A stretch of 64,000 bases of DNA from positions 1 through 64,000 of the forward strand of contig CAKKTI010000042.1 in NCBI GenBank assembly GCA_920105805.1, written 5' to 3'. The translations under genes were made by a program, and so were the position numbers. The notes under the pieces were generated by a model. That model searched no databases. It saw only the letters and a list, made by a program, of their open reading frames with translations, and was not told where the DNA came from. This document shows, piece by piece, positions 23,870-34,515 of the stretch (within the stretch, counting starts at the first letter, position 1; every line of letters begins with the position of its first letter). The stretch comes from Condylostoma magnum (taxonomy: Eukaryota > Ciliophora > Heterotrichea > Heterotrichida > Condylostomatidae).

Positions 23870-24529
23870 ATGCAAGACCATGATGATCTAATTCTATCAA
23901 TTTAACAATAAAACTCAGAACTTTTATAAAAATCAAACTTATAAGAATAAAGGGATAATTTGAAAAATAGGAGGGCTTTAGTAATGCAAGAGTTAACTGT
24001 CCAATGCAAGGCAAATATGAAACCAAAGGAAGATACAAGTTTTGAACTAGTAGGTGATAGTTTTGATATGTCTGATTAAAGTATCTTTGATAAAGAGAAT
24101 ATTCCTTTTATTTCTTAAAGCAACGAAAATAGTAGTTTTATATCCCCTAAATAATCCTTTTCTTAAGCATTACCGTTTAATACTCCTAAATTCACATTTG
24201 AAGAAACTTAAGAAATAATAGCAGCAAAGGACAGATAGAAATAAACAAAAAATAGATTAATTCAAGGAAATAAGCGTATTTCATCAATAAAGCCTCAATC
24301 AGCTAGAAACAGACCTTAATAAAGGTAAAACTCTACTCAAAGGAGGAAACCTTTAATACTTGATGCTTTTAAAAACAGGAAAATTTAAGTAGCAATGAGA
24401 AGCTAGAGAAGTTTTGCTAGCTGTATGGATGAGAAGATGTAAGAATCAGATACCAAGTAAAAAAAATAAAAGAAGTAAGTTTCCCCAATACGCAACAAAA
24501 ACTCAATGTCTTGATAAAAATTAAGTAAC
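23870..24529 (+). CDS. Basic, Ser/Gln-rich hypothetical protein
   Basis: About 219 residues starting MQDHDDLILSIQQQNSELL. An in-frame ATG at 23810 would add 20 residues. The N terminus is a short helical Gln/Leu segment. The middle is acidic and Ser-rich (DTSFELVGDSFDMSDQSIFDKENIPF), and the C-terminal 100 residues are strongly basic (KDRQKQTKNRLIQGNKR, QRRKPLILDAFKNRK). No family is recognised. Divergent from TDP1. The stop is probably TAA 24527. Confidence 0.55.
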
Positions 24530-24603
24530 AATTATTAAGTTGAAAGACCTCTCATGTTCTTTTGTTGTCGCCTTACATTTAAAAATAGAACACTTCTTCC
24601 TAC

Positions 24604-25611
24604 TTATACAACTAATTACTATGCTAATCCAATTTGCATAGAATTGTTTACTTTTACTAGTGTTCCAAATTTAGAATTATTATCTTAAATAAAAAACTTA
24701 TTATTTCTGTAGTTTATCATTGCATGACACCTAGAAACAGAAATATCAGAAACCCTAATATTAGTATCATTACCTCTCCCTAATTTAACACTTTAATTAC
24801 CTTCTAATGTAATCAAATGCATTCCACAGTTGCCATTTTCTTTGGTCGTCCCTTCTAACACTACATGAGGCTTATCAGGTTTATCAATTTTGAATAAACT
24901 GTGTTTTTTCCCATCATGATTTACTTATTCTGGCAAATCAGCTTTACAAAGTTCACAATTCATGTTTTTCCAGAAATAGGAAATAGAATGCTCACTATTT
25001 CTAGTAGTTAACCTAGCTCCTAATCATTACTACAAGCAAGACAGATGTATATACTTCATACTTCCATCACAACTACATGGTGATATTAATGGATTATTAT
25101 CACTAGCATTGAAATAGCAAATTCTACACTACAGAGGCTCTCCATACTCATCGTTTTCTATTTCATCAGTAGAACTATCACTAGCTGCAGTAATTGGAGA
25201 TTTAGTACCACTAGCTTCTTACTATAGATCCTTTACCATAAACCTTACTCGTCCTAGTTTTACAACATCACCACTTTCTAATGCATGCAAATTGGGTCCG
25301 CTTACTTTATTTGATTTTATAACATTTCAAAGTTCTTCGTTTTCATATGGCTCCATTACAAATCCATTTTAGCTTAAAATTACTTTGCATAGAATACTAC
25401 TATCAGATGATAGCCTTTTTAGCTCTTAAGTATTCAATATAAGCCTTACGTCATTCATTATCCGGGCTATATAACATGTCTCACTAGTTTTCAAAGCCTT
25501 TACATTTAAATGTCTAGATTCATAGTCAAATAATCCGTGGGAATCTCTTGACCAGGTCTTTGTCTTTATATTTAAACTGAGTTTAAGTTACATTAGATTG
25601 CTTCGTCTCAT
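24604..25611 (-). CDS. FHA - RINGv - FHA protein (RING-CH E3 ligase type)
   Basis: About 335 residues from an ATG at 25611. Residues 1-145 look like an FHA-type beta domain (LESGDVVKLGRVRFMVKDL at its end). After an acidic linker a RING-CH (C4HC3) zinc finger spans about 155-225: CRIC, CSCDGSMKYIHLSCLQQW, then WKNMNCELC. Residues about 255-325 are a second, canonical FHA domain: VKLGRGNDTNIRV, ISVSRCHAMI, NNSKFGTLV. RINGv proteins are usually E2-binding ubiquitin ligases, and the FHA would recruit phosphothreonine targets. The C-terminal strand (QVGRSVLFLNV, about 24605-24570) still looks like FHA sequence, so the TAG-TAA at 24621-24616 and the TAA at 24606 may be Gln. The true stop is unclear and may overlap the converging gene. 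Confidence 0.8.
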
Positions 25612-25834
25612 TTTTAACTGAAATATTATCGATTTCAAAAATTAAAATTTTCTAATATGAAATATTGTAATTAACTCTCTTTTTTCTCCAGACTATTGTA
25701 TTAATTCTGATGATAGAGCCAATTCTTTCTAGGTGAAATATATCTAGGAAAATCATAATACTAAAATATATAAAGAAATTAGATGCTAAAATTATAAATA
25801 AGAGTATACAAGAGATGCTTGAATTTCATGTATG

Positions 25835-26180
25835 TTAAGTTATCTTTGGTAACTTCAATTTATTTAGATCTTTACCCATTTCTCTGTAATCAATGTCTTC
25901 AAATCCTTGAGTTATTTTGGCAATTTTTCCGCGTTAATCCTTCTGAATACGCTTTTTAGTAGGATTTAAATATGTTGTATTATCTTAGAGTGCTAGTTTG
26001 TGTAAAATGGTAACCTATATTTTTTATTTTCTCTTCAAGCTTAATATATCTTTTAATAATTATGATAAATATAAAACAGTACTTTGATTTTAAGAGCTAT
26101 AATAAATGCTATTAAAAGTTATATTATATTTAAAGCATTGCTATATGCTGTGATAGTTATTATATTTTCGCTCTATGAAT
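25835..26180 (-). CDS. Possible small gene, structure uncertain
   Basis: The minus strand between about 25960 and 25835 has coding texture ending GFEDIDYREMGKDLNKLKLPK, then TAA. Upstream, another frame carries KLEEKIKNIGYHF. A GT..AG segment between them (22 nt, with AG at the CACTCTAAG side) would join the frames, but it is longer than the 15-16 nt introns seen in CDC14. An ATG near 26150 is possible. No family is recognised. Confidence 0.3.
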
Positions 26181-26212
26181 CAGGTGAATTAAAATTTAAT
26201 CAGTTAATTAAA

Positions 26213-26875
26213 ATGAAACTTAATCTAACATATCTGTAAAAGAAGACTAGTCTACCTCCTCTAAAGTATAAAGTTTAGTCCCCATTAAAAACTACTAGGC
26301 TTATATACTCAAATGAGAAGTAAGATGCCCAAAACAAAATGATTCTTCAAAGCTTAAAGTAAGAAAGATCTATTAGTGAAGCTAAAACATTTGAATCTAC
26401 GTAATCTTAGATAAATTAAAGTCTAAGCTAATCTAGTTAAAAGTTCAAAAGATTAAACAAAAAGCTAATTAAAATATAGTCTTCAAGAACTCCTTAAAGA
26501 TTAAAATAAAAGCTGAAAACCATTAAACTTAATACAAGTAGAAATATAATGGATAATTGTACAAGGGCATTAAATTAGAGCCGTATTGATAATATATCCC
26601 TTTAAAAGAAATATAATACGTTTGCTTATATGAAAAAGCAGCTAGATAATATAACTGATACTTTAGTTGATTTAGATGAATGTGAAACAATAGATATTAT
26701 GCCCTTGTATAATTAGAGAAAATAGATCGAGTAATAATAGATTGAAGATTGTTTAGTCACTTTTAAAGAGTTTTAAAATAGAGTAAATAGGCAAGGCTCA
26801 AGGAAAAGATGAAAATTAAGAGGAAAAACTCCAGTTCAATGCATTTTAGCTGAATTCCAAAACTTTTGTTCTTAA
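26213..26875 (+). CDS. Basic hypothetical protein
   Basis: 220 residues starting MKLNLTYLQKKTSLPPLKYK. Lys/Gln/Ser-rich throughout, with a helical, more acidic C-terminal third (KKQLDNITDTLVDLDECETIDIMPLY, then TFKEFQNRVNRQGSRKRWKLRGKTP). Ends in a TAA-TAG-TAA cluster at 26873-26881, a good sign of a real 3' end in this code. No family is recognised. It could be a cytoskeletal or nuclear protein, but nothing decides it. Confidence 0.55.
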
Positions 26876-26910
26876 TAGTAATTTTTATATCGAGCTTTAT
26901 GTTATAATTC

Positions 26911-27138
26911 TTACCTTAATATAATACTAATAAATGTCTCTGATATCCTTATTAATTTAATTAAGTGATTGATTCCTTTGAGTTTCAACTTCTTTTGCTA
27001 GATTTAATTGTAAAATACATGAGGAATTTTTGCTTTCTACTTCGGATAGTTGAAGACCTTCTTTTTAAATCATTTATAAGTTTCAATGATTTTATTTATT
27101 ACGGCTATATAAATCAGCTGGTGCGATTTAGTTTTCAT
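26911..27138 (-). CDS. Possible small basic protein
   Basis: From an ATG at 27138 the minus strand reads MKTKSHQLIYIAVINKI and continues about 75 residues (KKKVFNYPKQKAKIPHVFYN, LKGINHLIKLIRISETF) to TAA codons at 26911 or 26902. Its start is 53 bp from the end of the DHHC gene and its end is close to the converging gene stop, which fits the spacing seen elsewhere. No similarity is recognised. Confidence 0.35.
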
Positions 27139-27190
27139 CTATATTTGATATAATTTTCTAATTAAATATTACAGATCTTTATACATTTTA

Positions 27191-27895
27191 CTAAGCTTTT
27201 TTGATAAGGATGAATTCATAGGTAGTAAGCTTTTTATAGCCTAATCAACCATGAAAAACTAGTAAGCTACTGTTTAAAAAGATGCAAAAAATATTTGAAA
27301 AAGCAGCAATAAAGATTGATATAAGAATAGCTTCTTTATTTCAGGTTTTTGAAACTTAATCAGTATATTCACTAAATTAATCAAAATTATCGAAATATAG
27401 TCAAATTCCTTGAATAAAAGGAATAATTTATAATATTTGTCATATTTCATGGAATCATAGTAGAACCAAAAATGTTTTATAGTTCTTCTTTCCTATACAA
27501 TTATTTAATCATTTGCAGTGGTGATCGAACTTTTCTACACATCTGTCACATTATTTACAATGATTGCTTTAAGAGCTAACTGGGGAGTTACAATACTAGC
27601 ATATTGCACTATACTACGAGATATTAGCTTCGTCACTAAACAAGCTTATTTGCTGTTACTAGAAAACTTATACTAGCTAATCTGTTGGGTCTGATTTTGT
27701 GACAATAAATGCTAATACAATAGTAATAATTGTAATAATAGTAAAAGCAATGAAGTAATAAATCTATATGCTCTCTGGTACAATTTAGATACTGCACAGA
27801 AATACTACTATAGTTTAGTAACTAAATTAAACTCAGCTTAGGAACTGCATAGGATGAGGTGGAAAGGTGAATCCATTTCTATGACCTTATTTCAT
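27191..27895 (-). CDS. ZDHHC1/11-type palmitoyltransferase
   Basis: 234 residues from an ATG at 27895. The N terminus RNGFTFPPHPMQFLSW is the hallmark of the ZDHHC1/11 branch. Two hydrophobic helices follow with TKSDPTD between them and the zinc-binding core. The core is CQYCNSPVSSQSNHCKQCDRCV and the catalytic motif FDHHCKWLNNCIGKKNY, with UGA for the Trp. Two more helices lead to FHGWLGYKKLTTYEF, the family's TTxE motif. All four helices are present, unlike the shorter DHHC gene at 21674. S-acylates membrane proteins, probably on ER/Golgi or endosomes. Stop TAG-TAA at 27193-27188. Confidence 0.9.
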
Positions 27896-27972
27896 ATATA
27901 TTATAACTCTTATTACATCATAAAACAGGAAAATCTCATTACTAAATGTGGGTTCAGCATAGTAATAAAAAT

Positions 27973-29376
27973 ATGGCTACTATTGATCTAAATCGTCTCT
28001 CTATAAGTGAACTTATTTCCTTATTCCAATAGAAATAATTAAGACCCAGTGATTACATTCGGAGGTTAATACAACGTAAAAAGGACTTAGAGTCCTTTAA
28101 TTATTACACTTACTTTGATGAAAGAGATCTACTATCAAAAGCCCTTCAATCTGATATTAGATACGAAAATGGTACAAACCGCCCATTAGAAGGCATTCCA
28201 ATATCATTTAAAGACAATATACAAATAGAAGGTGAGCCGTGCTCTGGATGCACTCCAGCCTTCTGGGGATTTCGTCCTTAAAATACAGCAGTTATAGCTT
28301 AAAAACTACTAGATTCAGGTGTAATAAACGCTGGAAGATGCAATATGCATGAATTGGCCTATGGTATAACAACAATTAATGCATTTACAGGAAACTCTCG
28401 AAACTTTTTCAACAGAGATCACTCTTGCGGTGGAAGTTCAGGTGGATCTGGGGGAGTCGTAGGGGCTGATTTAGTTCCAGGAGCTATTGGAACTGATACA
28501 GGTGGCTCTATTAGACTTCCAAGCTCTAATAATGGAGCCTTTGGGTATAAGCCCACTATTGATCGTTGGGATAGTAATTACGGAATTAAAATGACCCATA
28601 GAAGGGATACAGTTGGCCCTATGACTCGACATGCTGAAGATATTGCATTAATGGACACTGCAGTAACAGGCTAAGCTTATGGAGAAGTAATTGAACCATA
28701 GACCATTAGAATTGGTGTGCCTAGAAAGCATTACTGGGAAAAATTAGATAATGGAGTAAGGCAATAATCCGAAGATTTCCTTAGAAGACTTAGTGAAGCT
28801 GGATTTTAAGTTATTGAGACTGAAGGGTTTGATATTTAGGAGTATTTACCAGTTACTCTTCCTATGATTAATAATGAAGTGTTGAAAAGACTTTAGGAGT
28901 TCTTAACTAATAATAATATTCAAATGACAGTAGAAGAAGTTATTAACTAAATTCAATCACCTAATGTTAGCTCTATACTTAAAGAGGAACTTAAGAACCC
29001 TACTACTGATGAGTATGTTTAAAACAATGTAGAAGCTCCTAGAAATGAGCTTATATCTAAATTTCAGCAATACAAGGAGGAGAATAATTTAGATTGTTGG
29101 ATTTTCCCAACTACTAAAATTACTGCCTAACCACTTAGCATTAGAGATGATTGTGATTTTGAACATTTCGGTGAAAAATGGAACTTCTTATTATTATATA
29201 TTCAGAACGTAGACCCAGCGTCAATTTGCAACAATCCAGGAATAACTATGCCAGTTGGAAGAAATAGAAGAACTGGAGTTCCCTTTGGTATTGAGATTGA
29301 TACTTTGACGGATAATGATGTAAGACTTATTGAAGTAGCCAGATCTATTGACAAGCACGTTATCTCTTTAATTTAG
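27973..29376 (+). CDS. Amidase signature family hydrolase
   Basis: 467 residues. The Ser-cisSer-Lys triad is visible: Lys80 in ISFKDN, Ser155/156 in HSCGGSSGGSGG, and the nucleophile Ser179 in GTDTGGSIRLPSS. The fold then follows FAAH/GatA-like enzymes (FGYKPTIDRWD, HRRDTVGPMTRHAEDIALMD, ...NPGITMPVGRNRRTGVPFGIEI). The absence of an obvious N-terminal TM helix and the sequence between motifs suggest a general amide hydrolase, either FAAH-like or GatA-like; which cannot be told. Ends TAG-TAA at 29374. Convergent with the next gene, 16 bp between stops. Confidence 0.9.
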
Positions 29377-29392
29377 TAATTCTTTAGTTTTA

Positions 29393-30346
29393 CTAACTAA
29401 TTGTTTTATAAAACCTAATAGCTGAATCTACTGCATACTTCAGCATATATCTATTTATCATGTTTTCTCTCCTTGAATTGATTCTAACTTGCTTTACTAT
29501 AGCGATATCAGTGTGACTCTTGTAAAATTTGAATAGATTCATTCCTGTAATTTAAATTTTACCTCCATCAACTAGATTAAATTCGTCAGTTTTTGTAATC
29601 TAACAATATTGATTAAAACTTTCGAAATCATAAGCTTCATAAGCAAATTTCGTATTGCATATAGAAGGTAAATGAAGCTAAACAAGTACCTTATCATACC
29701 CTTTAGTTTAAATTTCCCCAATCCAAAATGGATCACTAAGATCTTAGATAATTGAAAGAATTTACGATTTTACCATTTTTGTCTTCATTTTGATAACAAT
29801 TTCTAAAGGTTGAGGAAGTTTGAATATTCTCTCAACACTTAAGTTCATCTCAGAGTATTCAATCTCTGAGTTGTGGGAGAAAACTAGAGTTGTAAAATCT
29901 TAAAACATCTTATAATGCATTGAGTTATGAGGTATCAGTTAAGTTGTTTAATCATGTAAAGCAGCTGTTATATCAAACAGACTAAAAGATTCGTCATATT
30001 AATTATCCTTTTCTATATCACTTTCCATTATATCCTTGATATCATGGGTGAGTGTAAATACAGAATTGTAATTCTATTCAAGGAATGAAGGACGCTAATC
30101 TATACTGTCTTAAATTCGTTAAATCTAAAGATTTGAGGATTTTTACTCAGTTTCCTTATTTTTTCTTTGATATTCACTTTGACTGGCCTCTGGACTATGT
30201 TTTTATTGGCTTTATATGCGTTTTTTACTATTTGAACTGTTCTACCTTCGAAGTCTACGATTTTATTAACTTATACTACTGATTAAAGATGCTGTAGCTT
30301 TCTGTATTCCTACTTTGTCTCCTCTTGATTCACAGCAATTCCCCAT
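29393..30346 (-). CDS. Acylated hypothetical protein (MGNCC)
   Basis: 317 residues from an ATG at 30346, starting MGNCCESRGDK, a textbook dual-acylation N terminus. The first 100 residues are Gln/Ser/Lys-rich and probably disordered. Residues about 105-317 form a compact domain of mixed strands (FTTLVFSHNSEIEYSEMNL, KLPQPLEIVIKMKTKM, LSDPFWIGEI, KVLVQLHLPSICNTKFAYEAYDF, QYCQITKTDEF, GGKIQITGMNLFKFY). No family is recognised. An internal Met at 30028 would give only the domain, but the upstream frame is continuous and begins with the acylation motif. Divergent from the kelch gene with 32 bp between starts. Confidence 0.65.
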
Positions 30347-30378
30347 ATTACTTATGACGTAGATTTCAACTATTTAAT

Positions 30379-31746
30379 ATGCTAAAAAGGAGTATTCCAT
30401 GGTCAAACTTATTATGTGAAATTTGCTTTGAGTAGGCAGAGCTTGTCTGTATATGCGAGAATTTGCCTACATTAATCTGTCATATTTGCAAATTTGAGCA
30501 TTATATTAAACCAGGAAGTCATTGAATTAGACCATTGTTTGGATACTGATTTTAATTTGATGTAGAGCTATAATATGCAAATGCTATTACAAATTTTAAT
30601 AATGCTGCTAATTTTACTAACTAATTATATGGAAGATTGGTTGAATTTGAAAATGAATCAATTAATTAGCTGGAGAGAATGGTTGAATAGATTAATATTG
30701 TTAAAAATCTAGTAAGAACTAGTGTATAGGAAGCTATGGGGGATATTAATTAATATGCTTCTTAGTTATAAGCAAGCTCAATCACAGAAAATTCAAATGA
30801 ATACACTGAATGAATTTCAAATTTAATAAATAATCATTAAGGCATAATACAATTTCCATAGTAATTTGGGAATATAATCGATAAAATTATAAGAATTTCA
30901 AATATAAAGTTAAATTTACCATAAATACCAAAATTTGCTTCAGAATAATTGTAATCCTACCCAATTATATATAATTTTGCACCAAGAAAGCAACTAATAA
31001 TTTATGATATTGAAACTCGGTATTAATCAACAAAATTGATTTATATTCCATAATCTACTAGACGTTATTCATCCTGATGCAGTATTGATTAATCTCTGAT
31101 TTATTATTCTGGAGGTTTAATTCAAGGATTGCTGTAAAAATAAAGTTCTAATGAGTGCTTTCTATTTGACTGTAATAATGGAGGATACAGAGCACTGTCA
31201 TTAATGCTTGAGTCACGATATGGCCATAGCACAGTATTAATTGATAATACAATTTTCCTATTAGGCGGGTCTAGTAAAGGTTACTTTTAATCTAAATCCC
31301 TTAATTCCTGTGAAAAACACAACCTAAACTCAAATTAACGCAGTCTTATAGCATAAATGAATGTAGGAAGAGCTTTCTTTACAGCAACAGTGCATGAGAG
31401 ACAAATTTACGTTGGGGGAGGTTTTAATTCTGAATTAATAGAGCAATATAATCCAATTTAGAACTGTTTTAGGACCTTACCCTATATTCTTCCTTTAAAT
31501 AATGCTTATACGATCCTTGCATCAACTACAGATTTGATATATGTATTTTAGAAGGAAAAACTACTCAAATTTTCTCCGGGAGGAGTTTTAACATAAGAAT
31601 GCAACATCCCGTAATTAGACTGATATAGCCAATGTCCGACAGTTTACTACAGAGGAAGCATATATCTTTTTACTCATAAAAAAGTGGAGCTTTTTAGCCT
31701 TAACATCTCCAATCACAGAATTTTTCAAATTGATTGGTCAAATTAA
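30379..31746 (+). CDS. Zinc-binding N terminus plus kelch-like beta-propeller protein
   Basis: 455 residues. Residues about 12-40 carry a B-box-like Cys/His cluster (LLCEICFEQAELVC, then LICHICKFEH). Residues 60-170 are coiled coil (ITNFNNAANFTNQLYGRLVEFENES). Residues about 190-455 are kelch-like blades (SLIYYSGG, STVLIDNTIFLLGGSSKG, FFTATVHERQIYVGGGFNSELIEQYNP, GSIYLFTHKKVELF). Ciliates have many such B-box/kelch proteins; they are likely scaffolds or ubiquitin-ligase adaptors. The stop TAA at 31744-31746 directly touches the stop of the opposite-strand DOMON gene. Confidence 0.75.
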
Positions 31747-32346
31747 CTAAACTAAGGTCATAATGCTTAAAAAAATAGCAAAAAAGGTGTAGTAAGTCCC
31801 AATATCATCATCCTCTTTGTCATCATTAGTTGAATCATTGTAATCTTGGGTAAAAGTGAACTTCTCATTGCCTCTATCATTCTCTGCATGCTTTTGAATT
31901 GTTTCCAAATTCACTGCTCCTTTTGCCCACAGTACATCGTATACATTGCCTACAGTGTATATAACATCATTGCTATCACCCGTGTTTAATTAACGTCTCC
32001 AAGTGGCCCTGTATTCCTCGTTAGAAATTTCAAATGCTTCTTGGGTAAAATTTTACAAGGTATCTTGGGCTGGTCTTCCATTCTAAGACGCATACGCGTC
32101 TACGATTTATTAGTTTTCCTTTAGAACATAGGTGCAGTCCGATCCTGCCATTCCAGTAAAGGTTGATTCGTGCTGTTTTATGCAGATTCCCCACCATCCT
32201 GATGAAGATACATTATTTTAAGGAGCTGAAAGGGAAAAGGTAACATCATTTTCTGAGATTGCCCATTCTAAAACCATCTCATTCGCTAAGTTTTCTAATC
32301 CAGCGTAACTGAAACTTATAAGAAATAAGGTAAAAATTGATCTCAT
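31747..32346 (-). CDS. DOMON-domain secreted or type I membrane protein
   Basis: 199 residues from an ATG at 32346. A signal peptide (MRSIFTLFLISFSYA) is followed by a DOMON beta-sandwich at residues about 25-165: MVLEWAISENDVTFSLSAP, GWWGICI, MAGSD, IVDAYAS and paired Cys. DOMON domains bind haem or sugars and act in electron transfer or signalling outside the cell. An acidic linker (DDKEDDDIG) precedes one hydrophobic helix near the C terminus (YYTFFAIFLSIMTLVQL), so it is probably anchored. Stop TAG at 31747-31749. Confidence 0.75.
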
Positions 32347-32470
32347 TATATTAAAAAAATGGTAGATTAAGCTGTAAATGCATGCTTTAAAAATATGTTT
32401 AATTTATAATTTATACCTTAACCAGTACCTTTAATATGGACTATCCAAATTTATTACATATAATAAAAAG

Positions 32471-33785
32471 ATGCTAGGTGTAACTTCAGAAATAATTCCA
32501 GGTAAACTTTAACATAGATCGCCTATACTGGATATGTGATCGTAATCCTCCAAGAAACCGTCCCCAGAGCTTTTACTTCAATATAGATGATGTAATATTT
32601 ATTCAGGAATTAGTTTATGAGCCATTTTGCTCAGATTTTGGTCCTTTAAATTTGGGGCTAACGTTTAAATACTGCGTTGAGCTTGATAATCTGATGAAGA
32701 ACAATGATTACGCATCATTTAAGATTTTTCACTACACAACTCCTATACCTCCAAAACGAGCCAATGCGGCTTATCTTATAGGAGCATTTTAAATAATAGT
32801 TCTAGGTCGCACAGCTGAGGAAGCCTACTAGCCTCTTATTTCACAGCAACCCTTCCCAGATTTCAGAGATGCAAGCAACGGGCCTTGCTCATACAAATGT
32901 AGCATTCTTCACTGTCTAGAAGGACTTGAGCATGCCATACGACTTGGATGGTTCGATTATAGAACTTTCAATGTTGATGACTATGATTTCTATGAGAAAA
33001 TAGAAAATGGGGACTGAAACTGAATAATTCCTAATAAATTTTTAGCATTTAGTAACCCAAGTACACGTAATATTGATGAATATGGCTACAGAGTATGAAC
33101 TCCAGAGGATTACTGTTAACTTTTCCGTTCTATAAACATAAGTACAGTAATTAGGCTAAACAAACAAATTTACGACGCAAATAGGTTTAAAAACAATGGT
33201 ATAAAACACTATGATCTTTACTTCCTTGACGGAAGTGTGCCTCCAATGGGAATAATTTAACAATTTTTCTAAATAGCTGAATCAGAGCCAACAGCAATAG
33301 CAGTTCATTGCAAGGCAGGCTTAGGTCGTACAGGTACTTTAATCGGTCTTTATGCCATGAAGCATTTTAACATTCCAGCGAGAGCATTTATAGGCTGGAT
33401 ACGTATTGCACGTCCGGGGAGCATATTAGGTCCCTAGCAGCAGTTTTTAAACGATATGGAGAGTACTTGTAAGGCATGGGGAGCTGAGTTTAGAAGGACT
33501 GTGTAGAATAATTATCTATCGCCTATGTCACCGGATGAAAGATATACTGCTAGCTATGGTGATCCAGGACAGGCTGAAAGACTTGTTAATGCAAAAAGAC
33601 TTAATTAATCACCTGTAGCCTCACCTGCGTAGTATCCACAGGCTTAAATGAAATCACCTACAAGATAAGTAAGTTCACCACCCGTAAAGAAAAAAGAGCC
33701 TGTTGTTTAAAGAGGATTGTCAGCTAATAATAGAAAAACTGGAGTTGGAAGGAATGTTACTCAGGGAAATCGGAAATATTGATAA
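32471..33785 (+). CDS. CDC14: CDC14 dual-specificity phosphatase with two tiny introns
   Basis: Three exons: 32471-32501, 32518-32591 and 32607 to the stop, about 426 residues. Intron 1 is 16 nt and intron 2 is 15 nt, both GT..AG. Their removal restores the family sequences DRLYWIC and [19 protein letters not shown]. The catalytic loop is [10 protein letters not shown] (Cys near residue 270), the exact CDC14 signature, followed by [23 protein letters not shown]14 reverses CDK phosphorylation at mitotic exit and acts at basal bodies in ciliated cells. The C-terminal 75 residues are Pro/Ser/Gln-rich. It ends TGA-TAA, then TAG-TAA, in the same frame as the next gene. Confidence 0.95.
32502..32517 (+). 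other. 16-nt spliceosomal intron in CDC14
   Basis: Sequence GTAAACTTTAACATAG. Without removal the frame is wrong downstream of [10 protein letters not shown]; with removal it reads [11 protein letters not shown], as CDC14 requires. Confidence 0.88.
32592..32606 (+). other. 15-nt spliceosomal intron in CDC14
   Basis: Sequence GTAATATTTATTCAG. It is a multiple of three, so the frame stays open, but reading it would insert VIFIQ into the invariant DDELVYEPF. Removal gives the exact family sequence. Confidence 0.88.
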
Positions 33786-33806
33786 GGTTTTTAGTAAATA
33801 TTTAAA

Positions 33807-34505
33807 ATGATATAGCAATTTAAGTAAGCTATTGCCGATTTTTAGTTTGAAGTTGATTTAGAGGCTAGTTAGTGCATTAAAACGTGTGAGGAAACTAAAG
33901 ATTACTTTAGTAAGGGATTTCTGTATGTTTTGTAAAAGAGTAATTTACTATATAAGGAATTAAAGTAAGAAAGTGAAGATGCTGCAAAACTGGCTAAAAT
34001 ACTGAAGAAAATGAATAGTTGCGCCCACGAACAGTTTGAATAACTACTTGAGGAATCAAATCAAAATCTATGAGGTGAATTAGATGTAGAATTATAAAAA
34101 AATAACTAAGAGCTAAACCTACAAGAGATCTAATAGCAGGAGTAATTGCATCAAACTTTAACAGAAATATAATCTTTATAAAATGACATAGATATTTGAA
34201 ATAAGATCCATTTATAAGAAGCTTAAGAGGAAATGTAAAGTATAAAGGACAAAAATACATAAGAAGTTCAACAATTACTCTAAGAACTCGAATAAGAAGC
34301 TGTATATTTAGAATAAGAAACAATTTAAAAGTAACAAGAATTATAAGAAGCTCATTAGTTATCCAGGCACGAAATCGATTAAAGTCATACATAAATAGAG
34401 TAAGCTCTATACAAAGAGTATACAATGGCCATGAGAGATGCAGAAGAATTAATATAGTAACATTTTGATTTAACTAATTTACAAATGGTTTTATAAAACG
34501 CATAG
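33807..34505 (+). CDS. Coiled-coil hypothetical protein
   Basis: About 232 residues, starting MIQQFKQAIADFQFE and almost entirely predicted coiled coil (KILKKMNSCAHEQFEQLLEE, EEMQSIKDKNTQEVQQLLQEL), very Gln- and Glu-rich because TAA/TAG are frequent. It lies 21 bp after the CDC14 stop cluster in the same frame, with only TGA, TAA, TAG and TAA between, so a CDC14 fusion cannot be excluded from sequence alone. Ends with TAG 10 bp before the transhydrogenase ATG. Confidence 0.55.
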
Positions 34506-34515
34506 CAAAATAAAA

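Noticed and set aside
28345-28674. A 109-residue amidase fragment as a truncated gene
   Set aside because: It is the middle of a full 467-residue amidase once TAA/TAG are read as Gln.
33994-34425. A 143-residue minus-strand ORF opposite the coiled-coil gene
   Set aside because: Leu/Ile-rich mirror of a Gln/Glu-rich coiled coil on the plus strand, with no conserved motif.
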